64,000 bases of DNA from Clostridium sartagoforme (lineage in GTDB: Bacteria; Bacillota; Clostridia; Clostridiales; Clostridiaceae): contig NZ_SRYR01000001.1 of assembly GCF_004794105.1 (NCBI RefSeq), forward strand, positions 620,001-684,000, written 5' to 3'. A program made the position numbers and the translations under genes. Below, piece after piece: positions 46,257-54,389 of the stretch. Within the stretch, counting starts at the first letter, position 1. Each line of letters starts with the position of its first letter. A model generated the notes under the pieces. It had not been told where the DNA came from. It saw only the letters and a list, made by a program, of their open reading frames with translations, and searched no databases.

Positions 46257-46641
46257 ATGAATGACATACATAGTTTATCACATAAGAAATGGTGTTTTTG
46301 CTTCAAAGTATAGAAGAAAGGCTTTTTATGGTGCAAGAACACTTGAAATATGTGTAATATTAAGGAAATTATGTGAATAGAAAGGGATAAATATATTAGG
46401 AGCGGAGGTAAGCATAGACCATGTACATATGCTAATAGAAATACCACTGATATTCTCTGTATCATGATTAATGGAATTTTTAAAAGGGAAAAGTAGTCAG
46501 ATGATATATGAAAAGTAGAGAAATGTGAGATTTAAGTATAGGAATAGAAGATTTTGATCTAGAGGTTATTATGTTAATATAGTTGGAAAGAATAGAAAAA
46601 TAATAAAAGAATATATAGCAAATCAGTTAAAAGAAGATTAA
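46257..46641 (+). pseudogene. tnpA: Decayed IS200/IS605-family transposase (tnpA)
   Basis: Remnant of a Y1 HUH transposase. The first codons are MNDIHSLSHKKW in one frame. The rest (KYRRKAFYGARTLEICVILRKLCE onward, shown here in part) continues in another frame from 46261 to the TAA at 46639-46641, so there is one frameshift. Four in-frame stops follow: 46378-46380 and 46555-46557 (both where tryptophan is usual), 46465-46467, and 46516-46518. The HUH motif DHVHMLI and the tyrosine helix EYIANQ are still readable. It cannot make an active protein. It lies between the two flagellin genes. The right end probably reaches to about 46.77 kb. Confidence 0.9.
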
Positions 46642-46797
46642 GTAAGCGATCAATTATCATTTTATATAGAGGATCCTTTTAAGGGTAACTAATAGCATAG
46701 TGCACAGGGAAGACTGTTTTATGTCTTGAGGACATTGATTTGGAGTAAGGCTATGCCAATAAAGTTAAAATCAATAGTTTGACTAGTGAATTTTTAT

Positions 46798-46835
46798 TAA
46801 TGAAAGAATTAAGAAATGAAAAATGAACAATTTTG
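46798..46835. repeat. Fragment of the dispersed intergenic repeat
   Basis: 'ttattaatgaaagaattaagaaatgaaaaatgaacaa' matches the internal text of the copies near 40.6 and 41.0 kb. No hairpin remains. The flanking bases 46642-46888 hold no gene. Confidence 0.35.
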
Positions 46836-46888
46836 CAAACCGAAATATATTCAATTTTTTAACTTCTAACTTTCTATGTGAGATATAT

Positions 46889-46914
46889 TAAGGAATTACT
46901 TTATTTACCGATAA
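46889..46914 (+). promoter_or_regulatory. Sigma-D-type promoter of the second flagellin gene
   Basis: TAAGGAAT (46889-46896) and ACCGATAA (46907-46914), 14 bases between the TAAG and the -10 octamer. The -10 matches the sigma-D consensus GCCGATAA at seven of eight positions. The leader is only about 30 bases and carries no extra CsrA-like site beyond the ribosome binding site. Confidence 0.7.
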
Positions 46915-46948
46915 TTTAGATAATAGATTAAAGTTTAGGAGAGATATT

Positions 46949-47806
46949 ATGAGATTAAATCAAAATATGCAATCTTTAAATGTATATAGAAATTACAAGA
47001 AAAGTTTAACATTAAATGCATCAGCCTTAAACAAGATAACTACTGGATCGAAGATTAATTCTGCAAAGGATAATCCGAATAAGCTTGGGGTTAGCGAAGG
47101 TCTTAGAATTCAAATAAGAAGTCTTCAAATGGCTGAAAGAAACATACAAGATGGAGTTTCTATGATGCAAGCTACAGATGGCTCGATAAATAGTATAGGC
47201 GAATCTTTACTTAGAATTAAAGAGTTAACTGTACAAGCGAATGGAGTAGCTGTTGATGATGATTTAAAAGTTATTCAGACTGAAATAGATCATATTAAGG
47301 CACAAATTAATCAAACAGCAGAGACATCAGAGTTTAATGGGGTTAAACTTCTTAATTCTGAGAGGGTTACTAACAATAATTATCCAAAAGTTTTAAAGCA
47401 TACAGTAGGGGCTAATACAAATGAAGATATGAATATTCCAATATTTAATTTAACTACAGATGTATTAAGTGATAAAGAAGGTAATACTCTTGAAGGGCTA
47501 GATGTTACTGACAAATCTAATGATGAAGTAAATATGCAAATTATAGATGCTGCAATGGCTACAGTTAACTCTGTAAGAAGCAGATATGGTGCTATTCAAA
47601 ATAGAATGGAGACATCAGCTACTAATTTAACTGGAACATCTTCTAATTTAGAAAAAGCTGAAAGCAGAATTAGGGATACTGACATTGCATTAGAGATGGC
47701 GGAATATGCAAGAACTTCAATATTGCAAGAAACTTCCATAGCTTTAATGCAACAAACTAATAATTTCCCTAAGGATATATTAAGAGTTTTAGAAAATATG
47801 AAATAA
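46949..47806 (+). CDS. Divergent second flagellin
   Basis: A 285-residue flagellin-family protein. The N-terminal MRLNQNMQSLNVYRNYKKSL and ITTGSKINSAKDNPNKLGVS, and the C-terminal SRIRDTDIALEMAEYARTSI, show D0/D1 domains, but many positions invariant in the major copy differ (for example SAKDNP for RAGDDA). The central domain is short. It has its own sigma-D promoter and terminator. It could be a minor or junction-proximal filament subunit. It is not a fragment of fliC. Confidence 0.9.
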   Translation: MRLNQNMQSLNVYRNYKKSLTLNASALNKITTGSKINSAKDNPNKLGVSEGLRIQIRSLQMAERNIQDGVSMMQATDGSINSIGESLLRIKELTVQANGVAVDDDLKVIQTEIDHIKAQINQTAETSEFNGVKLLNSERVTNNNYPKVLKHTVGANTNEDMNIPIFNLTTDVLSDKEGNTLEGLDVTDKSNDEVNMQIIDAAMATVNSVRSRYGAIQNRMETSATNLTGTSSNLEKAESRIRDTDIALEMAEYARTSILQETSIALMQQTNNFPKDILRVLENMK

Positions 47807-47816
47807 ATCATTCGAC

Positions 47817-47847
47817 AGAGAAGTGGATAAAACTTCTCTTTTTTTTA
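47817..47847 (+). terminator. Terminator after the second flagellin gene
   Basis: AGAGAAGT-ggataaa-ACTTCTCT followed by TTTTTTT. The next 280 bases to flgB hold no gene. They should contain the promoter of the basal-body operon, but I cannot identify a convincing sigma-A or sigma-D site. Confidence 0.9.
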
Positions 47848-48127
47848 TACAAAATTTAGTTTTAAAATATTATTATGGTAAAAAAGGCAAAAGTATTGTA
47901 GAATGGTGTAGAAAGGTGTGTAAAATATCTGTTTCAATAATAAATTTTTTGTAAATACCTATTGGGAAAATATTCCTTGGTAAATTTATAATAGAAATAT
48001 AGTAATAATTTATTTATAATAGGATTGTATGGCAAATTTAATGGAGAATTATATACTATTAAGTCATACTATGTTTTATTGAAAATAATAATATGTAGAA
48101 AAATGTGATTGTTTAGGAGATGTGGAT

Positions 48128-48520
48128 GTGAACATAAATAATGATTCGACAATGCAGCTATTAAAAGCAGGGTTAGATGCCTCAGCTCTAAGAGGAAAAG
48201 TAATAGCAAATAATATGTCAAATATAAATACTGAAGATTTTAAAAGGTCATATGTTTCCTTTGAAGAAAATTTAAAAAGTGAAATCGATAAATTTTCTTT
48301 AAAGAAAACTGATGATAAACATTTAAGTGGTACTTTAAGTGATTCTTTAGTAGATATTAAAGTTGACAATAGTACAAGTATGAGAAGTGATGGGAATAAT
48401 GTGGATTTAGATTTAGAAAAAGTAGATCAAGCAGCAAATAGTTTAATGTATAATGCATTAATTACTCAAGCTAATTCTAAATTAAATATGACTAAAAGTG
48501 TAATTTCAGGAGGGAACTAA
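48128..48520 (+). CDS. flgB: Flagellar basal-body rod protein FlgB
   Basis: A 130-residue proximal rod protein and first gene of the long basal-body operon. Signature [30 protein letters not shown] near the N-terminus and [20 protein letters not shown] at the C-terminus (each quoted in part). The GTG at 48128 is eight bases behind AGGAG. An in-frame GTG at 48122 is too close to it. It overlaps flgC by one base. Confidence 0.92.
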   Translation: MNINNDSTMQLLKAGLDASALRGKVIANNMSNINTEDFKRSYVSFEENLKSEIDKFSLKKTDDKHLSGTLSDSLVDIKVDNSTSMRSDGNNVDLDLEKVDQAANSLMYNALITQANSKLNMTKSVISGGN

Positions 48521-48930
48521 TGGGTATGGGATTATTTAATACTATGAGGATAAGTGCCAGTGGGCTATCAGCTGAAAGGCTTAGAATGGATACAATAACT
48601 TCTAATATGACTAACGCTACTACTACAAGAGGCGAGGATGGCAAACCTTATGTTAGAAAAATTGCAGTATTTCAAGAAAATCTAGATAATGAAAAAGGAT
48701 TAAATGGAATTAAGGCTGTTGGAATAGTGGATGATCCATCACCCCTAAAAAATGTATATGATCCAACTCATCCAGATTCAGATGAAAATGGATATGTTAC
48801 TATGCCAAATGTAAATATTTTAAATGAAATGGCGGATATGATAACTGCCTCCAGATCTTATGAAGCAAATATAGATACGTTAAATGCTACAAAAAGTATG
48901 TTTACTAAAACATTAGAGCTAGGAAGGTAG
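48520..48930 (+). CDS. flgC: Flagellar basal-body rod protein FlgC
   Basis: A 136-residue rod protein. Hallmarks: [40 protein letters not shown] and [16 protein letters not shown]. Start and stop are tightly packed with flgB and fliE. GGAGGG precedes the ATG. Confidence 0.95.
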   Translation: MGMGLFNTMRISASGLSAERLRMDTITSNMTNATTTRGEDGKPYVRKIAVFQENLDNEKGLNGIKAVGIVDDPSPLKNVYDPTHPDSDENGYVTMPNVNILNEMADMITASRSYEANIDTLNATKSMFTKTLELGR

Positions 48931-48939
48931 GTATAGCAG

Positions 48940-49251
48940 ATGATAATAAATAACTTTGTACCATCTGAAAAAATATTTGGGAATGATAATTTTAATATAA
49001 ATAATAATGCAAATAATAAGACTTCCTCTATTGGTAGTTTTCAAAATGTACTAAAGGATAGCTTAGATAAATTAAATGAAAAACAAGTACAGGCAGATGA
49101 AATAACAAATGACTTTGTTGCTGGTAACGATGTTGAGGTTCATGAAATGCTTTTAAGTATGGAAGAAGCTAAAATGAGTATGCAACTAGCTATTCAAGTA
49201 AGAAATAAAGTAGTTGAAGCAGTACAAGAATTAACAAGAATGCAATTGTAG
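48940..49251 (+). CDS. fliE: Hook-basal body complex protein FliE
   Basis: A 103-residue adaptor between the MS ring and the rod. The C-terminal half is typical: DFVAGNDVEVHEMLLSMEEA and AIQVRNKVVEAVQELTRMQ. The N-terminus is Asn-rich and poorly conserved, as usual for FliE. Confidence 0.92.
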   Translation: MIINNFVPSEKIFGNDNFNINNNANNKTSSIGSFQNVLKDSLDKLNEKQVQADEITNDFVAGNDVEVHEMLLSMEEAKMSMQLAIQVRNKVVEAVQELTRMQL

Positions 49252-49272
49252 ATAGTGAGGAGTGCTTATTTA

Positions 49273-50829
49273 ATGGAAAAGCTAAAGGAGAGCCTTAGTA
49301 AGCTGTGGAAAAGGTTTAAATCTTTAGGCAAGGGTGTTAGGATAGCAATAATAGTAGCAATTATTACATTTTTTATAGCTATTTTATCTTTGTTCTTTTA
49401 TAACTCAGCAACTAAGTATAAGGTTTTATTTTCAAATCTAGAAGCAAGTGATGCACAGCTTGTTACAAGTAAATTAAATGAAAAGAAAGTTGATATGAAA
49501 ATTGAAGGAAATTCAATTTTAGTTCCTAAATCTCAAGTTGATGAATTAAGATTAGAAATTGCGCCAGAGCTTACAGATGGAAGTAATGGATATGAACTTA
49601 TGGATTCTGGTGGTTCCTTTGGAATGACAGATGAAGAGTTTAAATTAAAAAAATTAAGAATGCAACAAGGAGAATTAGAGAAGACTATTAAAAGTTTCCC
49701 TCAAATAGATTCAGCTAGAGTACATATTACTCCTTCTAAGGATTCAGTTTTTGTTGAGGATAAAGAGCCTGGTAAAGCTGCAGTATATGTAAAGATTGTA
49801 CCAGGAAATAAATTAACTAAGGAACAAGTTAAATCAATAGTAGCTCTAGTAGCAGGAAGTACGGAAAATGTGCCTAAGGAAAATATAGAAGTAATTGATG
49901 ATAACATGAATCTACTTAGTGAAGGTTTAAATTCTGAAAATGGAAATACAGTAAGTTCAGAAACTATTAATCAACAATATGATTTAGAAAAGAGATATGA
50001 GGAAGATATAGAGAAGTCTATAATTTCATTACTTGAACCTGTAGTTGGTAAAGGTAAGATTAAGAGTTCTGTTAATGTTGATTTAGATTTTGACTCTAAG
50101 CAAAAGACAGAAACTATAGTAGATCCTAATAAGGTTATTGTTAGCCAACAAGTTATTAAAGAAAACAATGGTGGTAATACAGGTAATACTAGTGGTAGTG
50201 CTGTTGATAATAATATGGGTAATACTATAGAAGAAAATATTACAAATGGTGGAAGTTCTAAAGAAGAAACTAATACTAATTATGAAAGTGGTAAAACTGA
50301 AGTTAAGACTATAAGTGCACCAGGAGAGGTTAAAAGATTAACAGCTTCAGTGTTTGTAGATGGAAATATAGCAGGAAATGTTCAAGAAGCCTTAGAGAAA
50401 TCTGTTGCTAATGCTATAGGATTAAATACTGAAAGAGGAGATAGCGTTTCCGTTGTAGGTATGACATTTGACCCTGTTACAAAGGAAGAAGCTCAAAAGG
50501 AATTTGATGCAATTAATGATGCCTTAGCTAAAGAAGGTAGAAATAAGATAATATTATATTCAGTATTAGGACTAATAGGGTTAATTATAATAATTGTAGT
50601 AATTGTATTACTTAGAAGAAAGAATAAAAAGGCTAATGAAGAAAAGACTAATCTTTTAGATGTAGTAATAGATGATAGATCAGAAGAAGTAGAAGAAATG
50701 CCGAGCATTAATTTTGAAACAATAAATCCTAAAGCACATATAGAAAATGAAATAAAGAAATATGCCAGCGATAAACCAGATCAAGTAGCAGATATAGTTA
50801 AATCTTGGTTAGCTGATAATGAGAGGTGA
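49273..50829 (+). CDS. fliF: Flagellar MS-ring protein FliF
   Basis: A 518-residue membrane ring protein. First transmembrane segment near 25-45, ring-building motif domains with LFSNLEASDAQ and FGMTDEEFKLKKLRMQQGEL, a Gly/Asn-rich loop (about 290-340), a second membrane segment near 425-445 (IILYSVLGLIGLIIIIVVIV), and a cytosolic tail ending KSWLADNER that binds FliG. The ATG at 49273 has GAGGAG ten bases upstream. A GTG at 49255 overlaps that region. Confidence 0.95.
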   Translation: MEKLKESLSKLWKRFKSLGKGVRIAIIVAIITFFIAILSLFFYNSATKYKVLFSNLEASDAQLVTSKLNEKKVDMKIEGNSILVPKSQVDELRLEIAPELTDGSNGYELMDSGGSFGMTDEEFKLKKLRMQQGELEKTIKSFPQIDSARVHITPSKDSVFVEDKEPGKAAVYVKIVPGNKLTKEQVKSIVALVAGSTENVPKENIEVIDDNMNLLSEGLNSENGNTVSSETINQQYDLEKRYEEDIEKSIISLLEPVVGKGKIKSSVNVDLDFDSKQKTETIVDPNKVIVSQQVIKENNGGNTGNTSGSAVDNNMGNTIEENITNGGSSKEETNTNYESGKTEVKTISAPGEVKRLTASVFVDGNIAGNVQEALEKSVANAIGLNTERGDSVSVVGMTFDPVTKEEAQKEFDAINDALAKEGRNKIILYSVLGLIGLIIIIVVIVLLRRKNKKANEEKTNLLDVVIDDRSEEVEEMPSINFETINPKAHIENEIKKYASDKPDQVADIVKSWLADNER

Positions 50830-50833
50830 TAAT

Positions 50834-51850
50834 ATGGCTAGAGATTCATCAAAGCTTAACGGAGTTCAAAAGGCAGCTATATTATTTATTACACTTGGAC
50901 CTGAGGCTTCGTCAGCAATATTAAAGAAATTACCAGAACCAGAAATTCAAAAAATAACATATGAAATAGCTAATATTTCCACAGTTTCTGTAGATCAGAG
51001 ACAAGCTATCTTAGATGAGTTCCTAGAAATGAATAAGGCTAGGGACTATATTCTTGAGGGGGGAATTGAGTATGCAAGAACCTTATTATCTAAGGCTCTT
51101 GGTACTCAAAGAGCTAATGATATATTAAGTAAGGTAACAGAGGCAACTCAGCAATATAGGCCTTTCTCTATTGCAAGAAAGGCAGATGCTCATCAATTAC
51201 TAAATGTAATAACTTATGAACATCCTCAAACCATTGCACTTATATTATGTTACCTTCAACCAGATAAAGCAGCTCAAGTATTAGCTGAATTACCAGAAGA
51301 TACACAAAGTGATGTTGCATTTAGAATAGCAACTATGAACAATACATCTCCTATGGTAATTAAGGAAATAGAAAAAGTTCTTGAAAGTAAATTAAGTAAT
51401 GTAGTAAGAAGTGAAATGACATCCCTTGGTGGAGTTGAAACATTAGTTGATATTCTTAACCAAGTTGATAGAACTACTGAAAAGAATATTACTGAAAGCT
51501 TGGAAAGAGAAGATGCAGAACTTGCAGATATTGTTAAGAGTTCTATGTTTGTATTTGAAGATATTATTACCCTTGATGATGTATCTATTCAAAGAATTCT
51601 TAGAGAAGTTGATGGAAAAGAACTTGCACTTGCCCTTAAGGGATGTTCAGATGAAGTTGCAAATAGTATCTATAGAAACCAATCTAAGAGAGCAGCTGCA
51701 TCCTTAAAGGAAGATATGGAGTTCCTTGGACCTGTAAGACTTATGGATGTTGAAAAGGCTCAACAAAAAATTGTTGCTATTATTAGAAGACTAGATGATG
51801 CACAAGAAATTATTATTTCTAGAGGTGGAGAAGATGCAATCATCGTATAA
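50834..51850 (+). CDS. fliG: Flagellar motor switch protein FliG
   Basis: A 338-residue torque-transmitting C-ring protein. Recognisable are LNGVQKAAILFITLGPEAS at the FliF-binding N-terminus, the FliM-binding EHPQTIALIL motif in the middle domain, and the C-terminal torque helix with charged residues (LKGCSDEVANSIYRNQSKRA). The ATG at 50834 has GAGAGGTG. An upstream ATG at 50819 is inside fliF. Its end overlaps fliH by 17 bases. Confidence 0.95.
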   Translation: MARDSSKLNGVQKAAILFITLGPEASSAILKKLPEPEIQKITYEIANISTVSVDQRQAILDEFLEMNKARDYILEGGIEYARTLLSKALGTQRANDILSKVTEATQQYRPFSIARKADAHQLLNVITYEHPQTIALILCYLQPDKAAQVLAELPEDTQSDVAFRIATMNNTSPMVIKEIEKVLESKLSNVVRSEMTSLGGVETLVDILNQVDRTTEKNITESLEREDAELADIVKSSMFVFEDIITLDDVSIQRILREVDGKELALALKGCSDEVANSIYRNQSKRAAASLKEDMEFLGPVRLMDVEKAQQKIVAIIRRLDDAQEIIISRGGEDAIIV

Positions 51851-52598
51851 CCTAATTAAAAACACTTCAGCCTTAAAAGGAAGTGAAAAGAAGATAGCAA
51901 CAAACTATGTAAGCAAGCAAGAGATTTTAGAAAATGAAAAAGTACAAGAACAAGATTCAAAAGAAGTAGATATAAAGAGAAGCTATGAAATCATTGGAGC
52001 TAATATTATAAAAAAGTCTAAAGAAGAAGCAGATGAAATAATAGAAAAGGCTAATGAAATCAAAGGTGAAATAGAAAAGAGAGCTTATGAAGAAGGCTAT
52101 AGTCAAGGAAAGCAAAATGGCTATGAAGATGGTTATGCCGAAGGATTAAATAAAGTTCAAATAGATACAGAGGATAAAGTTAAAGAAAGAATTGAAAAAG
52201 CAGAAGAAATTTTAAGTAAAGCTAATAATGAATATATTGAGTATTTAAAAGAAAAGGAAAAAGAAATAATATCTTTAGCTTTTGAAATGGCAAGTATTAT
52301 TGCAAAGAAAGAAGTTTCATCTTCTGAGGGAATTTTACCATTATTAGAGGATATTCTAAGTGAGGCTAAGGGAGAAGAAAATATAATTATTAAATGCAAT
52401 ACAGTTCATATTAAGGCTATTGAAGAAAAACTTAAGTACTATGAAAAAGCTTATGCTATTAAAGGAGAAATCTTTGTATTAGAAGATCCTTTAATGGAAG
52501 AGGGTAATGCTATTATAGAAAAAAATACAGGAAAAGTAGTGATAGGGCTTGATATAGCCCTTAAGAATTTAGAACAAGCATTACAAATTAATAGGTGA
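51834..52598 (+). CDS. fliH: Flagellar export ATPase regulator FliH
   Basis: About 254 residues. FliH forms a dimer that holds the ATPase FliI and docks it at the export gate. It shows a Glu/Lys-rich coiled coil, the glycine-repeat region AYEEGYSQGKQNGYEDGYAEG typical of FliH/YscL (quoted in part), and a C-terminal domain ending in VVIGLDIALKNLEQAL. The ATG at 51834 lies inside the end of fliG with GAGGTGGAG upstream. An ATG at 51795 is further inside fliG and lacks a binding site. Confidence 0.88.
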   Translation: MQSSYNLIKNTSALKGSEKKIATNYVSKQEILENEKVQEQDSKEVDIKRSYEIIGANIIKKSKEEADEIIEKANEIKGEIEKRAYEEGYSQGKQNGYEDGYAEGLNKVQIDTEDKVKERIEKAEEILSKANNEYIEYLKEKEKEIISLAFEMASIIAKKEVSSSEGILPLLEDILSEAKGEENIIIKCNTVHIKAIEEKLKYYEKAYAIKGEIFVLEDPLMEEGNAIIEKNTGKVVIGLDIALKNLEQALQINR

Positions 52599-52602
52599 AA
52601 AA

Positions 52603-53913
52603 ATGTTAGATATTAATTTTGATTTATTAAATAAAACTGTTAGAGAAGTAAATACTCATTATATAGAAGGAACAGTTAAAGAGGTAATAGGGTTAACAAT
52701 TGAAGTTAAAGGAATAAGAGCCTTTGTTGGTGAACTATGTACAATTTACAACCAAGAGGGAAAAGCAGTAAAGTGTGAAGTTGTTGGCTTTAGAGAAGAT
52801 GCAGTTTTATTAATGCCCCTTGGAGAATTAATAGGTATTTCTGCAGGATGCAGGGTTGTTCCAGAGAGAAGACCTTTAGAAGTTAATTGTTCAGATGCTT
52901 TGCTTGGGAAAGTTCTTGATGGACTTGGGAATCCATTAACTGATGAAGAGTTACTTCTTGGGGAACCTTATCCTTTAGAAAATGAACCCCCAGATCCATT
53001 AAAGAGAAAAAGAATAACTGATGTTTTACCTACTGGAGTTAGAGCTATAGATGGATTTTTAACTGTAGGAGAAGGCCAAAGAATTGGGATCTTTGCAGGG
53101 TCAGGGGTTGGTAAAAGTACAACTCTTGGTATGATTGCAAGAGAGGCAGAAGCAGATATTAATGTAATTTCCTTAATTGGAGAAAGAGGAAGAGAAGTAC
53201 TGGAGTTTATAGAAAAAGACTTAGGACCAGAAGGTATGAAAAAGTCTATTGTAGTATGTGCAACTTCAGATAAGCCAGCACTTATTAGAATTAAGGGAGC
53301 TTTGACTGGTACTGCCATTGCAGAATACTTTAGAGATAAGGGTAAAAAAGTTATATTGATGATGGATTCAGTAACTAGATTTGCAATGGCGCAAAGAGAA
53401 GTAGGCTTAGCTATTGGAGAGCCCCCAGCACAAAAGGGGTATACTCCTTCAGTATTTGCTAAATTACCTAAGCTTATGGAAAGACCAGGTACTTCTGATA
53501 AGGGGTCAATAACAGCTTTTTATACAGTATTAGTTGATGGTGATGACTTTAATGAGCCTATAGCAGATGCTGTAAGAGGGATATTAGATGGACATATTGT
53601 ATTATCTAGAAAATTAGCTCATAAGAATCACTATCCCGCTATAGATGTGTTAAATAGTATAAGTAGACTTATGTCTAATATAGCTGAAAATGACCATAAG
53701 GAAGCTGCATCAATAGGAAGAGATTTACTTGCTACATATAAAGATGCTGAGGACTTAATTAATTTAGGTGCTTATGTTAAAGGCAGCAATAAAAAAATAG
53801 ATTTAGCAATTAAATATAACGATGGTATAAATAGTTTCCTTAAGCAAGGAATAGAAGAGAAGTCTGATTTTAATACTTCTTTAAATAGGCTAATTTCAAT
53901 ATTTAGAAGTTAA
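52603..53913 (+). CDS. fliI: Flagellum-specific export ATPase FliI
   Basis: A 436-residue F1-beta-like ATPase of the type III export apparatus. Walker A is AGSGVGKS at 165-172, Walker B VILMMDSVTRFA, and family motifs ISLIGERGREV, AIGEPPAQKGYTPSVFAKLP and GSITAFYTVLVDGDD are present. Length and spacing are normal. Confidence 0.97.
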   Translation: MLDINFDLLNKTVREVNTHYIEGTVKEVIGLTIEVKGIRAFVGELCTIYNQEGKAVKCEVVGFREDAVLLMPLGELIGISAGCRVVPERRPLEVNCSDALLGKVLDGLGNPLTDEELLLGEPYPLENEPPDPLKRKRITDVLPTGVRAIDGFLTVGEGQRIGIFAGSGVGKSTTLGMIAREAEADINVISLIGERGREVLEFIEKDLGPEGMKKSIVVCATSDKPALIRIKGALTGTAIAEYFRDKGKKVILMMDSVTRFAMAQREVGLAIGEPPAQKGYTPSVFAKLPKLMERPGTSDKGSITAFYTVLVDGDDFNEPIADAVRGILDGHIVLSRKLAHKNHYPAIDVLNSISRLMSNIAENDHKEAASIGRDLLATYKDAEDLINLGAYVKGSNKKIDLAIKYNDGINSFLKQGIEEKSDFNTSLNRLISIFRS

Positions 53914-53925
53914 AGGGATGATTAA

Positions 53926-54357
53926 ATGTCTGAAAATTTTAAATTTAGTTTGGAAAAGCTTTTAGAAATTAGAGTTGAAAAGGAAGAAGAAAGTAAAAGG
54001 AATTTTACTAAAACTCAAAGAGAAAAGCAAAAAACTGAAGAAAAGCTTAATGAACTTAAAGGAAATTATGATAAATATAACGGAATAAAGAAGGGTGAGA
54101 CCCTGATTTATCAAAAAATTAAGAAGAATTATTTATTTGCCCTAGATAAGGGAATTAATGAAACTGAAAAAGAGTTAATAACTAAAGCAAAAGAGCTTGA
54201 AATTAGAAGAAGTGACCTGGTTAAAAAGCAAATAGATAGAAAAACCGTTGATATATTAAAGGAAAGGCAGCTTATCGAGTTTAACAAGGAAGAAGATAGA
54301 AAAGAACAATTGTTTATTGATGAGTTAGCCTTATATGCATATATGAGAAAACATTAA
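53926..54357 (+). CDS. fliJ: Flagellar FliJ protein
   Basis: A 143-residue, highly charged coiled-coil protein. It starts FKFSLEKLLEIRVEKEEESK, the common FliJ opening ('F.L..LL..R...E'). It lies behind fliI as in most bacteria and would act as the stalk of the ATPase ring and a chaperone escort. Sequence conservation is low, but position and opening make the call firm. Confidence 0.88.
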   Translation: MSENFKFSLEKLLEIRVEKEEESKRNFTKTQREKQKTEEKLNELKGNYDKYNGIKKGETLIYQKIKKNYLFALDKGINETEKELITKAKELEIRRSDLVKKQIDRKTVDILKERQLIEFNKEEDRKEQLFIDELALYAYMRKH

Positions 54358-54389
54358 GAGTTTATTATCCTTGAAAGGAGGTGAAATAG

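Noticed and set aside
46199..46465. 88-codon minus-strand frame across the flagellin spacer
   Set aside because: It is the complement of the decayed transposase gene. The plus-strand IS200 motifs explain the region better.
44976..47806. Flagellin glycosylation island between or behind the flagellin genes
   Set aside because: Only transposase remnants, repeats and promoters lie there. No glycosyltransferase or sugar-synthesis gene is present.
48001..48060. TTGTAT and TATACT as a promoter for the flgB operon
   Set aside because: The spacer is 21 bases, too long for a normal sigma-A promoter, so I do not list it.
51447..51707. 86-codon plus-strand frame inside fliG
   Set aside because: It is out of frame with fliG, lacks a binding site and lies entirely within conserved fliG sequence.
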